Positions 41,380 through 50,032 of a DNA stretch of 64,000 nucleotides are shown here, in pieces. The notes under the pieces are model-generated. The model saw nothing but the letters and a program-made list of their open reading frames with translations, searched no databases and was not told the origin of the DNA. The position numbers and the translations under genes are program-made. Within the stretch, counting starts at the first letter, position 1; each line of letters starts with the position of its first letter. Origin of the DNA: Flavonifractor sp. AGMB03687 (lineage in GTDB: Bacteria > Bacillota > Clostridia > Oscillospirales > Oscillospiraceae); assembly GCF_017811815.1 (NCBI RefSeq), contig NZ_JADKZI010000007.1, forward strand, positions 98,471-162,470, written 5' to 3'.

Positions 41380-41904
41380 ATGTTGATCGATCGCAACAGC
41401 AAAAATGAATTCGTGCTCAACTGCTTCCGGGAACTCCTGGATGACGGTGAGCCACATCGATACCGCGAGATCATCGACTATGTGCGTGAACAGGCCAAAG
41501 GAACGCAGTACGAAGGAACCATTGAACAGAACAACCTTGTGTTGCCTATCAGTAAAAAACTTGAAGATCCTGCGTTCCCCTATGCACGAGTGAGTCATGG
41601 CATCTACCAAAAGACAGAACAGTCTCCTGTGCAGCAGGAATCGGTTGGTTGCCACACTCCCTCTGCCTATGATCTGTTGGACATCCTGTTTGTTGTGCAG
41701 CGTCAGATGGAAGTGATTCACAAAACGCAACAAGAGGAGTTCTCCTCAAGCAAAACATTGGAGAACTCTTTCCAAGTTGTGTCTGATCACTTAGAAACGC
41801 TGCTCGACAGTATGTCTATGTGGATTGCCGACATGGAAGATCTGACGCAGGTCCCCCTTCAGGAGCATGAAAACGAGGATTTGACGGGAATGCAGATGGG
41901 GTGA
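41380..41904 (+). CDS. Hypothetical protein before oriT
   Basis: A 174-residue protein behind GAGGAGGTG. The N-terminal 75 residues (FVLNCFRELLDDGEPHRYRE, with a following VSHGIYQ) look like a winged helix; the second part is a coiled coil. Its place directly before the structured oriT-like region suggests a DNA-binding relaxosome or regulatory role. Family not recognised. Confidence 0.6.
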   Translation: MLIDRNSKNEFVLNCFRELLDDGEPHRYREIIDYVREQAKGTQYEGTIEQNNLVLPISKKLEDPAFPYARVSHGIYQKTEQSPVQQESVGCHTPSAYDLLDILFVVQRQMEVIHKTQQEEFSSSKTLENSFQVVSDHLETLLDSMSMWIADMEDLTQVPLQEHENEDLTGMQMG

Positions 41905-41934
41905 ATGCTGGGCACCTGATAACGGCCCCGTGTG

Positions 41935-42262
41935 GGCCGCTGTGAGGCCCTGTGTGCCCTCCTATGGGTGGGGGTAGACCACCTACCCCAATCGGGAAGG
42001 TTAGCCCCCGTTTGGGGGGCTTTTCCACCAGGGGACGGAGGACGAAAAAAAAGCAGGCAGAAAGAGCCGGGGTCGTGAACGCCCCGGCTCTCTCACTTCT
42101 GCCCGCAGTGCGGGCAGTTTCAGGCTTTTCCCACCGGGGTCGTGAAAGCAAAAAAATCACGCCTACGGGGTCGTGAATCCCCGTAAGCCCCGCCGTATCA
42201 GGCTTTCTTCCGGGGACGAAGACGTACCCAGCGCAAATTTGATTAGAAAGAAGGTACCAAAG
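41935..42262 (+). other. oriT: Structured non-coding region, probable oriT
   Basis: A 350-base gap before the relaxosome genes packed with inverted and direct repeats. GGGGTAG/CTACCCC hairpin (41971-41989); GAGCCGGGG/CCCCGGCTC (42064-42090); CTGCCCGCA/TGCGGGCAG (42099-42117); and the 11-mer GGGGTCGTGAA three times (42069-42079, 42136-42146, 42167-42177). Such DNA next to a MobP relaxase and an RHH protein is where conjugation origins lie. The nick site is not identifiable from sequence alone. Confidence 0.65.
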
Positions 42263-42508
42263 ATGAGAAGCGCAAAGGAGACAGACGGCTTTCCTTACGA
42301 CAGCAATCGAATCTGCTATATCGAGTTGTTTGCCACTGGCGAGATCAAACAGCTCACCACATATCATGACAAGATCGAAGGATACGTACACGCCCAGTCG
42401 GGTATCAGCAAACTCTTTGCGGTATGGCCCGGCCATTGGCGCAGCGACCTTTTCATCATCGATGACCTGGAAGCGTTTCGTATTGGCCAGAGACTCATTA
42501 GAGTGTGA
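42263..42508 (+). CDS. Small hypothetical relaxosome-operon protein
   Basis: An 81-residue protein starting at ATG 42263 behind AGAAAGAAGG. Beta-rich with an even charge pattern (RICYIELFATGEIKQLTTYH). It is the first gene after the oriT-like region. The longer upstream reading runs through the repeats and is unlikely. Function unknown. Confidence 0.6.
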   Translation: MRSAKETDGFPYDSNRICYIELFATGEIKQLTTYHDKIEGYVHAQSGISKLFAVWPGHWRSDLFIIDDLEAFRIGQRLIRV

Positions 42509-42521
42509 GGTGAACTACGTC

Positions 42522-42926
42522 ATGAGTAACACAAAGAAAAAATTTGCTTTCTGGCTGACACCGAAAACAAAAGAACTGGTGGAGCGCTCCTATCAGCTTG
42601 ACAACTCTCAGAGTCAAAGCGAATTTATTGAAAAAGCCATTCAATTCTATACCGGATACCTTGAAGCGGAGCAGGACGGCTCGTATCTACCAGTCACACT
42701 GTCAGCTACATTGGAAGGCTCGTTAGGCGCGCTGGGAGATCGGCTCGGCAAGCTGCTGTTCAAAATGTCGGTGGAGATGTCCATGATGATGCACCTCATG
42801 GCACACGATACAGATGCAACACTCAATGAGTTGGAACAGCTGCGTGGCCGGTGTGTCCAGGATGTGATGCGCACCCATGGCATGATCAGCTTCAAGGAGA
42901 TCTTCCGGTTCCAAAAGAGGTTGTAA
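42522..42926 (+). CDS. Ribbon-helix-helix relaxosome accessory protein
   Basis: A 134-residue protein with an N-terminal strand and helices of the ribbon-helix-helix type (KFAFWLTPKTKELVERSYQL, then SQSEFIEKAIQFYTGYLEAE) and a helical C-terminal region. It lies directly before the relaxase gene, three bases apart, and after oriT: the position of MobC-like proteins that bind oriT and load the relaxase. GAGGTG is the likely ribosome site. Confidence 0.75.
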   Translation: MSNTKKKFAFWLTPKTKELVERSYQLDNSQSQSEFIEKAIQFYTGYLEAEQDGSYLPVTLSATLEGSLGALGDRLGKLLFKMSVEMSMMMHLMAHDTDATLNELEQLRGRCVQDVMRTHGMISFKEIFRFQKRL

Positions 42927-42929
42927 GCC

Positions 42930-44360
42930 ATGCCAAAGCTGGTGCAGAAGTGTGGGTACATCTGCAATGGCAGTGCAGCAAAGTACATGCGGTACATTGC
43001 CACAAGAGAAGGTGTTGAGAAACTTCATGGCCGGGGTCCTGTCACACAGCCTCAGAAAGAACTCATCGAAAGACTGCTCAAGGATTATCCAGATACCAAA
43101 GAACTATTCGAGTACAGTGATTACTGCGCCTCTCCCACCTTTGGCAACGCCTCTGAATTGCTCACTATGGCACTGGATGCCAATGTCCACACCATGGAAG
43201 CTGGCGATGGCTACCTCAAATACATCGCTACCCGTCCCCGTGTAGAAAAGCGCGGTGACCATGGCCTGTTCAGTGACACGCAGGATGTGTCGCTCCAGGA
43301 TATGATGGCAGAGGTCGCGGAACACCATGGCCCTGTCTGGACGGTCATCCTTTCTCTGCGCCGAGAAGATGCGTCTGCTCTTGGATACGATAGTGCTGAA
43401 AACTGGCGCACCCTCCTCCTACAGCACCGGACACGTTTGGCGCAGGCCATGAAGATCCCGGTGGATGACTTCCGGTGGTGTGCAGCCTTCCACGATGAAG
43501 GGTACCACCCACATGTACACATGATGGTGTGGTCTGCAGATGAGAAACACGGGTATCTGAACAAGACCGGAATCACAGCCATGCGCTCTGCGCTGACCAA
43601 CACTATCTTCCAGGATGAGATGCACAACATCTATGTCAAAAAAGATCTGGCTTATCAGGACCTGGTAAAACAGTCCCGCTCCGCTATGGCGGAACTGATT
43701 GCGCACATGGAATTCACCTCGCTGGATAATGATTCGATTGCCAGAAAGATGGTGGAACTGGCCAATGCCCTGAGCAGTGTCAAAGGGAAAAAGCAGTATG
43801 GATACCTGCCTAAAAAGTTGAAAGAACTAGTAGATGCTATTACTGATGAGCTGGCACTGCAGCCAGATGTGGCAGCGTGCTATCAGGTCTGGAATGATCT
43901 GCGTGATAAATTGGAGGGTTACTACAAGGACAAACCACGTGTCCATAATCCTCTCTCAAAGCAAAAGGAATTCAAGGCAATCAAGAACTCCATTATCCGC
44001 GAGGCTGATTGTCTACGTCTGGAATTGGAACAGGAAGAGATGGACTCCACCAACCCAAATGCGAACGAAGAATCAGGAGAAATTGATTCGACCGAGACAC
44101 CACCAAAAACGGATAGCGCCCAACAGCCAATTAAGTCACCGGCAGTGAACAACCACAACCCAGCAGTAATCGCTGCGGTAACTCGTCTCCTCTATCACAT
44201 GGGCCAGATTTTCCGTGACAATGCAATGGCACCTACTAGTCCGTTGGGCCTTCGAATTGATTCCAAGCGCAGGAAAAAGCTGATGGCCAAGCGACTAGCC
44301 CTTGGGCATAAAGCGGATGATCATGAGGAGCAGGGATGGCAAAATGGGCCATCGATGTAA
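42930..44360 (+). CDS. MobP-family relaxase
   Basis: A 476-residue DNA relaxase that nicks oriT and leads the strand into the recipient. The metal-binding motif III is visible as HPHVHMMVW (about 192-200); the N-terminal part with Tyr-rich KYMRYIATREGVEK holds the candidate nucleophile. The middle resembles MobP3-type relaxases of Firmicutes ICEs. The C-terminal 110 residues are acidic then basic (RIDSKRRKKLMAKRLALG) and probably bind DNA or the coupling protein. Intact frame. Confidence 0.88.
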   Translation: MPKLVQKCGYICNGSAAKYMRYIATREGVEKLHGRGPVTQPQKELIERLLKDYPDTKELFEYSDYCASPTFGNASELLTMALDANVHTMEAGDGYLKYIATRPRVEKRGDHGLFSDTQDVSLQDMMAEVAEHHGPVWTVILSLRREDASALGYDSAENWRTLLLQHRTRLAQAMKIPVDDFRWCAAFHDEGYHPHVHMMVWSADEKHGYLNKTGITAMRSALTNTIFQDEMHNIYVKKDLAYQDLVKQSRSAMAELIAHMEFTSLDNDSIARKMVELANALSSVKGKKQYGYLPKKLKELVDAITDELALQPDVAACYQVWNDLRDKLEGYYKDKPRVHNPLSKQKEFKAIKNSIIREADCLRLELEQEEMDSTNPNANEESGEIDSTETPPKTDSAQQPIKSPAVNNHNPAVIAAVTRLLYHMGQIFRDNAMAPTSPLGLRIDSKRRKKLMAKRLALGHKADDHEEQGWQNGPSM

Positions 44361-44375
44361 GGGAAAGGAGGTACT

Positions 44376-45293
44376 ATGGCTCAGTATATTCATTTCACTG
44401 ATGAGCAGAAACAGCGAGCAGCTGAAGTGGATCTGGAAGAATTCCTACGCCAGAGAGGAGAAAAACTCCTTCCTTCTGGACGGGATAAGAGGCTCGATAG
44501 AGATCACAGCGTGACCATCCGTGGCTGTGAATGGTTCGATCACGACAGCCGTCAGGGTGGAAATGCGATCAGCTTTGTCCGGTGGTTTTATAATTACAGT
44601 TACCCAGAAGCCGTCAAAGCACTTCTGGGTGGTGAACAGGGTACAATATACCCATCTGCTGCTGAGCGGGAGAAGCCACCACAAAAACCGTTTGAACTTC
44701 CTGAAGCGAATACCAATATGCGGCGCATTTTTGCCTACCTGATGAAGCACCGGCACATTGACCGTGATGTGATTGCCTATTTTGCGAAGGCAAAGACACT
44801 CTTTGAGGACAGCAAATATCACAACTGCGTCTTTGTGGGGACGGATGAACAGGGCATTCCACGCCACGCGCACAAACGCAGTGCCAACAGTTTTGGAAAG
44901 TCCTTCCGGCAGAATGTGGAGGGCAGCGATCCCAAATATAGTTTTCATCACCTTGGCACTGACGGAAAGCTCTATGTGTTCGAGGCACCCATCGATATGC
45001 TCTCCTTCATCACCCTGTATCCTGAAGATTGGAAATCGCACAACTATGTTGCCTGCTGCGGAACATCTGCGATCCCTGTAATGTCAATGCTTTCCCGTAT
45101 GCCCCACGCACAGGAGGTGTTCTTATGCCTGGACAATGACGCAGCAGGTCAGGCAGCAAGCCTCCGTATGGCTGAACAGATTGCCGAACAGTTTGGAATC
45201 ACCTCGGATCGCCTGGCTCCCCAAAACAAAGACTGGAATGATGACCTGTGTGTTCTGGAGGACGCACAGGTCCCTTTTCTGGAAACGGGGTGA
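44376..45293 (+). CDS. DUF3991/TOPRIM primase-like protein
   Basis: A 305-residue protein (RBS AAAGGAGG). Residues 20-90 form a zinc-finger-like DUF3991-type N-terminal region (GCEWFDHDSRQGGNAISFVR), and the C-terminal half is a TOPRIM domain with the glutamate in LYVFEAPIDMLSF (about 205) and the DxD-type FLCLDNDAAGQ (about 250). Such proteins probably prime or process the transferred strand. Placed between relaxase and coupling protein. Confidence 0.85.
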   Translation: MAQYIHFTDEQKQRAAEVDLEEFLRQRGEKLLPSGRDKRLDRDHSVTIRGCEWFDHDSRQGGNAISFVRWFYNYSYPEAVKALLGGEQGTIYPSAAEREKPPQKPFELPEANTNMRRIFAYLMKHRHIDRDVIAYFAKAKTLFEDSKYHNCVFVGTDEQGIPRHAHKRSANSFGKSFRQNVEGSDPKYSFHHLGTDGKLYVFEAPIDMLSFITLYPEDWKSHNYVACCGTSAIPVMSMLSRMPHAQEVFLCLDNDAAGQAASLRMAEQIAEQFGITSDRLAPQNKDWNDDLCVLEDAQVPFLETG

Positions 45294-45297
45294 CGCA

Positions 45298-47130
45298 ATG
45301 ACTGAACAAGCATGGGGACTGATTGTATTGTGCGGCGGAATGCTGCTGGTGTTGATCATTGCCTCCATATTCACTCAGCGATATTCCCTAAACCGTATCA
45401 AATCCAAAACCGTTGGTGACGGCCAGCATGGTACCGCACGATGGGCTACCCCAAAAGAGATCCGTCAGACTTATAAGCATGTGCCTTTCCAAGTCGATGA
45501 ATGGCGTCGTGGCAAGAATCGGCCAGAGGCACAGGGGATCGTCTTAGGGTGCATCGGACGCGCGTCTGTCAAAGCCAAGAAGCATTCCAAACATGGTGGG
45601 CTGAAAGCTCTTGTAGACTGCGACGATGTTCACTTCCTGATGATTGGTGCATCCGGTGTTGGCAAGACTGCCTTTTTCCTGTACCCCAATCTGGAATATG
45701 CCTGCGCCTGTGGTATGAGTTTCTTGGCGCTGGACACCAAGGGCGACTTGGCGAGGAACTACGGTGCTATTGCCAGCAAGTATTACGGTTATAAGATTTC
45801 CGTGATCGACCTTCGCAATCCGACCAGATCAGATGGTAATAATCTTCTGACGTTGATCAACCGTTATATGGATTTGGCTCAGGAAGATCCCAGCAATCTG
45901 GCTGCCAGAGCCAAGGCCGAAAAGTATGCCAAAATTCTCGCCAAGACCATAGTTAATCCAGATGGCGACGCTTCCTCTTATGGACAAAATGCATTTTTCT
46001 ATGATGCAGCAGAAGGATTGCTTACTGCTGTGGTACTTTTGTTAGCAGAATATCTTCCACCAACAAAAGAAGATTCAAGTGAGAGAAGGCATATCGTATC
46101 GGTGTTCAAACTGATTCAGGATCTGCTGGAGTCCCCTGGTCCAAGGCAAAAAAACTACTTCCAGCAGCTAATGGGGAAACTCCCCGATAATCACAAAGCG
46201 AAATGGTTTGCGGGAGCCGCACTCAACACCTCGGACCAGGCAATGGCGTCTGTCATGTCCACGGTCTTGTCCCGACTGAATGCGTTTCTCGACAGTGAAT
46301 TGGAGCAGGTCATCTGCTTTGACAGCGCCATTGACGCGGAGACATTCGCCAGCCAGAAATGCGCTATCTTCCTGATCCTACCGGAAGAAGACACGACCAA
46401 AAACTTCATGGCCGGACTGATGATTCAGAATCTGAGCCGAGAACTATTTGCTGTTGCCGATGAGAACGGCGGAAAACTAAAAAACCGTGTGGTGTTGTTC
46501 TGTGATGAGCTTGGTACCATGCCGCCCTTTGATATATTGCCCCTATTCTCCGCCGGGCGCTCCAGGCGGTTGACCCTGGTGCCGATCATCCAATCGTTGG
46601 CTCAGCTTGAAAAAAACTACGGCAAGGAGGGCAGCGAGATCATTCAGGATAACTGTCAGGATACAATCTTCGGAGGCTTTGCACCGGGCAGCCAGACAGC
46701 AGAAGTGTTGTCCAGGAACCTTGGAACTCGCACGGTGCAGTCTGGCTCGGTGAGCCAAAGCAAGAATGATCCCAGTCAATCCCTGCAGATGGTAGAGCGG
46801 CCCTTGATGACGCCAGACGAGTTAAAATCAATTCCCAGGGGGCACTTCGTTGTTATGAAAACTGGTTGCCATCCAATGCAGACCCGACTCCGACTCTTCC
46901 TAGAATGGGGCATTACTTTCGAAAAAGAGGGATACACTGTGCCGGTACATGAAAATATGCAAGTCCACTACGCGGGGCGAAAGGAGCTGGAGGAAAGCAT
47001 TCTATGTCATGCCTTGAAAAATACAGCATCGGAAAAGGCAGATGCAGCACCACAGCAAAACGGAAGTCAAAAAGCTGCAGAGGAAGATGCTCATGCTCCC
47101 GCTTCCGACGATACAAGTCTGAGAACATAA
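45298..47130 (+). CDS. virD4: VirD4/TraG type IV coupling protein
   Basis: A 610-residue ATPase that links the relaxosome to the channel. One N-terminal membrane helix (about 7-27), Walker A GASGVGKT (117-124), Walker B VVLFCDELGTMP (about 396-407), and later QSLAQLEKNYG and DNCQDTIFGG motifs typical of TraG/VirD4. The last 60 residues are disordered. Starts at ATG 45298, four bases after the TOPRIM gene. Confidence 0.92.
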   Translation: MTEQAWGLIVLCGGMLLVLIIASIFTQRYSLNRIKSKTVGDGQHGTARWATPKEIRQTYKHVPFQVDEWRRGKNRPEAQGIVLGCIGRASVKAKKHSKHGGLKALVDCDDVHFLMIGASGVGKTAFFLYPNLEYACACGMSFLALDTKGDLARNYGAIASKYYGYKISVIDLRNPTRSDGNNLLTLINRYMDLAQEDPSNLAARAKAEKYAKILAKTIVNPDGDASSYGQNAFFYDAAEGLLTAVVLLLAEYLPPTKEDSSERRHIVSVFKLIQDLLESPGPRQKNYFQQLMGKLPDNHKAKWFAGAALNTSDQAMASVMSTVLSRLNAFLDSELEQVICFDSAIDAETFASQKCAIFLILPEEDTTKNFMAGLMIQNLSRELFAVADENGGKLKNRVVLFCDELGTMPPFDILPLFSAGRSRRLTLVPIIQSLAQLEKNYGKEGSEIIQDNCQDTIFGGFAPGSQTAEVLSRNLGTRTVQSGSVSQSKNDPSQSLQMVERPLMTPDELKSIPRGHFVVMKTGCHPMQTRLRLFLEWGITFEKEGYTVPVHENMQVHYAGRKELEESILCHALKNTASEKADAAPQQNGSQKAAEEDAHAPASDDTSLRT

Positions 47131-47142
47131 TTGGAGGTGAAC

Positions 47143-47403
47143 ATGGTGGGCTATTTTGAATCGATCTATGCTGATACTGAATTGCCTCATCGGTGCAAAA
47201 CCGTTTACATTTACCTCCGGGATCGGGCCAATGCATCAGGCACCTGTTGGCCAGGAATTAAGACAATCGCCTCAGATCTTGGCTTATCACGCAGCACTGT
47301 GAAGAGAGCAATCAACGAGTTGGAACGCAAAGGCTTCCTACTCAAGAACCCAAGATACCGCGCAAATGGCAGCCATACCTCAAATCTATATACTGTGCGC
47401 TAA
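47143..47403 (+). CDS. Helix-turn-helix protein closing the transfer operon
   Basis: An 86-residue winged-helix protein (GYFESIYADTELPHRCKTVY, then KTIASDLGLSRSTVKRAINE). ATG 47143 has GGAGGTG six bases before it. The 37-bp palindrome starts seven bases after the stop, so this protein is a candidate for binding it and its partner at 10060. Related HTH proteins close many ICE transfer operons. Confidence 0.75.
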   Translation: MVGYFESIYADTELPHRCKTVYIYLRDRANASGTCWPGIKTIASDLGLSRSTVKRAINELERKGFLLKNPRYRANGSHTSNLYTVR

Positions 47404-47409
47404 AGCGAA

Positions 47410-47446
47410 AAAGTGGTTTGTACCATATTCTGATACAAACCACTTT
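47410..47446. repeat. 37-bp palindrome, right copy
   Basis: Perfect 13-bp arms AAAGTGGTTTGTA (47410-47422) and TACAAACCACTTT (47434-47446) with 11 bases between. The inner 12 bases of the arms and the 13-base gap between them equal those at 10060-10096, and the middle sequences differ. No T run follows, so it is not a typical terminator. The shared geometry suggests a protein-binding site. Confidence 0.7.
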
Positions 47447-47625
47447 CTCTTAAATAATTTGCCGCCAAGGGGTTTATATGCCCTGACGATGGACCGAGGG
47501 TGGGTTCATTATGGTCCCCCCAGAAGATCCCACTCTATTGGAGAACTTAATACAGAGAATAGTCTATATCTATGCTTGCGGATGACTTCATTTTTTAGCA
47601 AAAGCAAATCAAACGCATGAGACTG
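47447..47625. other. Intergenic region with no convincing gene
   Basis: About 180 bases between the palindrome and the XRE gene. Only a 24-codon frame from about 47511 is seen, with a poor ribosome site. This is the likely border between the transfer module and the cargo. Confidence 0.4.
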
Positions 47626-47877
47626 CTATTCTATGTTCCTATCCAAGCCAGCGAAGAAATCATCATAAGAGCAACTGTAAATTTTACGCAATTCAATCAA
47701 CACACTCGCCCGGATATTCAACTCCCCTGACTCATATTTGGCATAGGCAGTTCGCCCGATGTCGCAGCCTCTTCGCTGTAATTCGGCACAGAGTTTCTCC
47801 TGGGAGATGCCATACTGATCCCGCAGCCGCCTGAGGTTAGAGCCCATGTTGCGGTCACGACGGATTTTTTGCTCCAT
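47626..47877 (-). CDS. XRE-family regulator of the cargo region
   Basis: An 83-residue Cro/CI-type helix-turn-helix protein (NLRRLRDQYGISQEKLCAEL, then IGRTAYAKYESGELNIRASV). ATG 47877 is chosen because GGAGG lies eight bases upstream. The divergent region holds an 11-bp inverted repeat spaced by 52 bases around a plus-strand promoter, so it probably represses the rightward genes and itself. Confidence 0.75.
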   Translation of the reverse strand: MEQKIRRDRNMGSNLRRLRDQYGISQEKLCAELQRRGCDIGRTAYAKYESGELNIRASVLIELRKIYSCSYDDFFAGLDRNIE

Positions 47878-47891
47878 CTGCGCGTCCTCCA

Positions 47892-47965
47892 TTGACCAGT
47901 ATTGGTTGCAACCGCATCTATTCTACGGTACAATGGTGGCAAATATTGTCCGTGATACTGGTCAA
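47892..47965 (+). promoter_or_regulatory. Promoter framed by a widely spaced inverted repeat
   Basis: TTGACCAGTAT (47892-47902) and its exact complement ATACTGGTCAA (47955-47965) flank a promoter: TTGCAA (47906-47911), 17 bases, TACAAT (47929-47934). The two sites, 52 bases apart, could be bridged by the XRE protein encoded just left. Hexamers and repeats are seen; looping control is inferred. Confidence 0.6.
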
Positions 47966-48213
47966 CCTTTGGCGGGCAAATGAAGGCACACGGCACAAAT
48001 GCGAATGGTAAAATCTGGTTAGTGACGGGCGAATACAGCGTGAGCATTCTCGTGGATAATGAAGTGCGGTGTGCCCAAAGGGCAGTTAATCCACTGTTGT
48101 TAGTAAAATAGCTGTCCGTATTATTTAACAGGTAACCTGCAATTATACTCTCAAGTCCAGGCAATGACACTCTGGAGAAAGAGTACGGGGGTGCGACCTG
48201 AAGGGGGAATCCG
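47966..48213. other. Leader region with no recognised gene
   Basis: About 250 bases between the promoter and the next gene. No frame with a good start signal and no clear hairpin terminator was found. It may be a long 5' leader. Confidence 0.35.
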
Positions 48214-48627
48214 ATGATTGTAATAGTCTGTTTGGACGATAAAGGCGGCATGATGTTCAATCACCGTCGGCAGAGTCGGGATAAGAGCTTGTGTGCGCAG
48301 ATCTTAAGATTGACGAAGCACTCGATTTTACACATGAGCCACTATTCCGCTAGATTATTTTCTGACCTCAATCCTCCTGATCTGGCTGTTTCGGATACTT
48401 TCTTGCGAGATGCCGGCAATGGGGACTTCTGCTTTGTCGAAGATGCCGCATTGGCTCCGGTCGAGAAACGCATTGAAAAACTGATTATTTTCAAGTGGAA
48501 CCGAACCTACCCAGCCGATCGGTATTTTGATTTGAAGCTGCATGAAGGAACATGGCATCTTGCTCTGTCAAGCAACTTTACCGGATACTCACACGAAAGA
48601 ATCACTATGGAGGTATTTGAACGGTGA
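48214..48627 (+). CDS. Conserved hypothetical cytoplasmic protein
   Basis: A 137-residue protein behind AAGGGGGAAT. The sequence IVCLDDKGGMMFNHRRQSRD, then DAGNGDFCFVED and WNRTYPADRYFDL is a recurring pattern in Clostridia, sometimes labelled ribonuclease Z, a label not supported here since no metal motif is present. It overlaps the nuclease gene by 4 bases, so the two are translated together. Confidence 0.65.
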   Translation: MIVIVCLDDKGGMMFNHRRQSRDKSLCAQILRLTKHSILHMSHYSARLFSDLNPPDLAVSDTFLRDAGNGDFCFVEDAALAPVEKRIEKLIIFKWNRTYPADRYFDLKLHEGTWHLALSSNFTGYSHERITMEVFER

Positions 48628-49751
48628 AACAGAAAGTTACATCCATTTTCCTGCTGGCAGCTCTTGTCCTTTCCCTCTTAGTTGGTTGTTCGACAGACGA
48701 AGGCAACTCTTCCAATTACCCGGATGATTCTCCATCCAGTGTTTCCTCTGGAATTGTGGAAAGTCCGCAATCTACTGATCGTGTAGAGCAGTCATCTGCC
48801 GACACAGATGACTCCGGCGTAGAGGCTGAGAAGCCGTCGGGGCCGAATGGACAGGGTAGCATGACCGGCCAAGAGATTGACCAACCAGTTTCCTCGACTC
48901 TTCCAAGTGAAAGTACTGCTGCCACCAGTTTTTCACTTTCCGATGTTGAGCCTTATAGTGGATCGGCTTATGTTGCAGTCAATGGAAATATTCCTTATTT
49001 CACATCTTCTGAACTGACAACAACTTCTTTTGAGCTATATAGCGCTCTCGACTCGCTCAGCCGGTGCGGCACCGCATATGCCTGCATAGGGCAGGATCTG
49101 ATGCCTACCGAGGAACGCGGATCTATTGGATCGGTCAAGCCTTCCGGCTGGCACACTGTGCGGTATAATGGTGTTGTTGACGGGAATTACCTCTACAATC
49201 GCTGTCACTTGATCGGCTTCCAACTCTCGGGAGAGAATGCGAATGAGAGGAACTTGATCACTGGCACCAGATATTTGAACATTGATGGAATGCTACCTTT
49301 CGAGAATATGGTTGCCGACTATGTTCAGGAAACGAACAACCATGTTCTCTACCGCGTCACGCCCGTCTTTGAAGGGGACAACCTACTGGCTGCTGGAGTC
49401 CTGATGGAAGGTTACTCCGTTGAGGATGATGGTGATGGCATCTGCTTTTGTATCTTTGCCTACAATGTGCAGCCGGGGGTGACGATCAACTATGCAACGG
49501 GAGACAGCACGCTAGACGGAGCTGCTTCCACTTCAGAACCATCGGTTGCCCATGAACCCTCTTCCGATACCCAAGCCGGAACATCAACCGCTGAGGCACA
49601 CTATGTTTTGAACAACAACACGAAGAAGTTCCACCTGCCATCTTGCGCCAGTGCGGACGATATCAAGGATTCCAACCGTGAGGACTATTACGGCTCACGC
49701 GAGGATCTAATTGAACGTGCATATGTTCCCTGCAAGCGGTGTAATCCATGA
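48624..49751 (+). CDS. Lipoprotein DNA/RNA non-specific endonuclease
   Basis: A 375-residue exported protein starting at GTG 48624 behind GGAGG. Lipobox LLVGC at about 18-22 gives a lipid anchor; a Ser/Thr/Asp-rich linker runs to about 110. A nuclease domain of the DNA-entry type follows, with the NRCHLIGFQLSGENANERNL motif (His as general base) at about 192-212 and LITGTRYLN. The last 50 residues hold a Cys-pair domain (KFHLPSCAS ... VPCKRCNP) found in other secreted nucleases. It could degrade DNA at the cell surface. Confidence 0.85.
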   Translation: MKQKVTSIFLLAALVLSLLVGCSTDEGNSSNYPDDSPSSVSSGIVESPQSTDRVEQSSADTDDSGVEAEKPSGPNGQGSMTGQEIDQPVSSTLPSESTAATSFSLSDVEPYSGSAYVAVNGNIPYFTSSELTTTSFELYSALDSLSRCGTAYACIGQDLMPTEERGSIGSVKPSGWHTVRYNGVVDGNYLYNRCHLIGFQLSGENANERNLITGTRYLNIDGMLPFENMVADYVQETNNHVLYRVTPVFEGDNLLAAGVLMEGYSVEDDGDGICFCIFAYNVQPGVTINYATGDSTLDGAASTSEPSVAHEPSSDTQAGTSTAEAHYVLNNNTKKFHLPSCASADDIKDSNREDYYGSREDLIERAYVPCKRCNP

Positions 49752-50032
49752 AATAATATCAGAAGCACAATGCGCATAAAGTCTAAATGATGATATAATA
49801 TTCGCAATTGCGCAAAGTCATCTCGAGGGCGAAGACTGAACATGCCATGGATTTCGAAGAAAGCTAACAACATCAGGTAACAGTGGCTTGAACGAGGCTC
49901 TTTGCCTAGACGGCAATTCGTGATGGGTTAAAGGCATGGATTGGCACAAAGCGATTTTGACTAATCCCATATTATATCGTATTATAAAGTAACTAAGTAA
50001 GGATGTATGCCACAAACAGAAAGGGCGATATT
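49752..50032. other. Intergenic region before the restriction operon
   Basis: About 280 bases, AT-rich, without a credible gene. The promoter at 49957-49985 is the only clear signal. Confidence 0.5.
49957..49985 (+). promoter_or_regulatory. Promoter of the type I restriction operon
   Basis: TTGACT (49957-49962), a 17-base spacer and TATTAT (49980-49985), 47 bases before the hsdM start. It is the best promoter-like match upstream of the three-gene operon. Confidence 0.65.

Noticed and set aside
41952..42176. 74-codon frame in the oriT-like region
   Set aside because: It runs through hairpins and direct repeats and lacks a ribosome site. The DNA is better explained as oriT.
47404..47450. The right palindrome as an intrinsic terminator
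   Set aside because: No T run follows, and the arms and spacing match a promoter-embedded site at 10060, so a protein-binding role is more likely.
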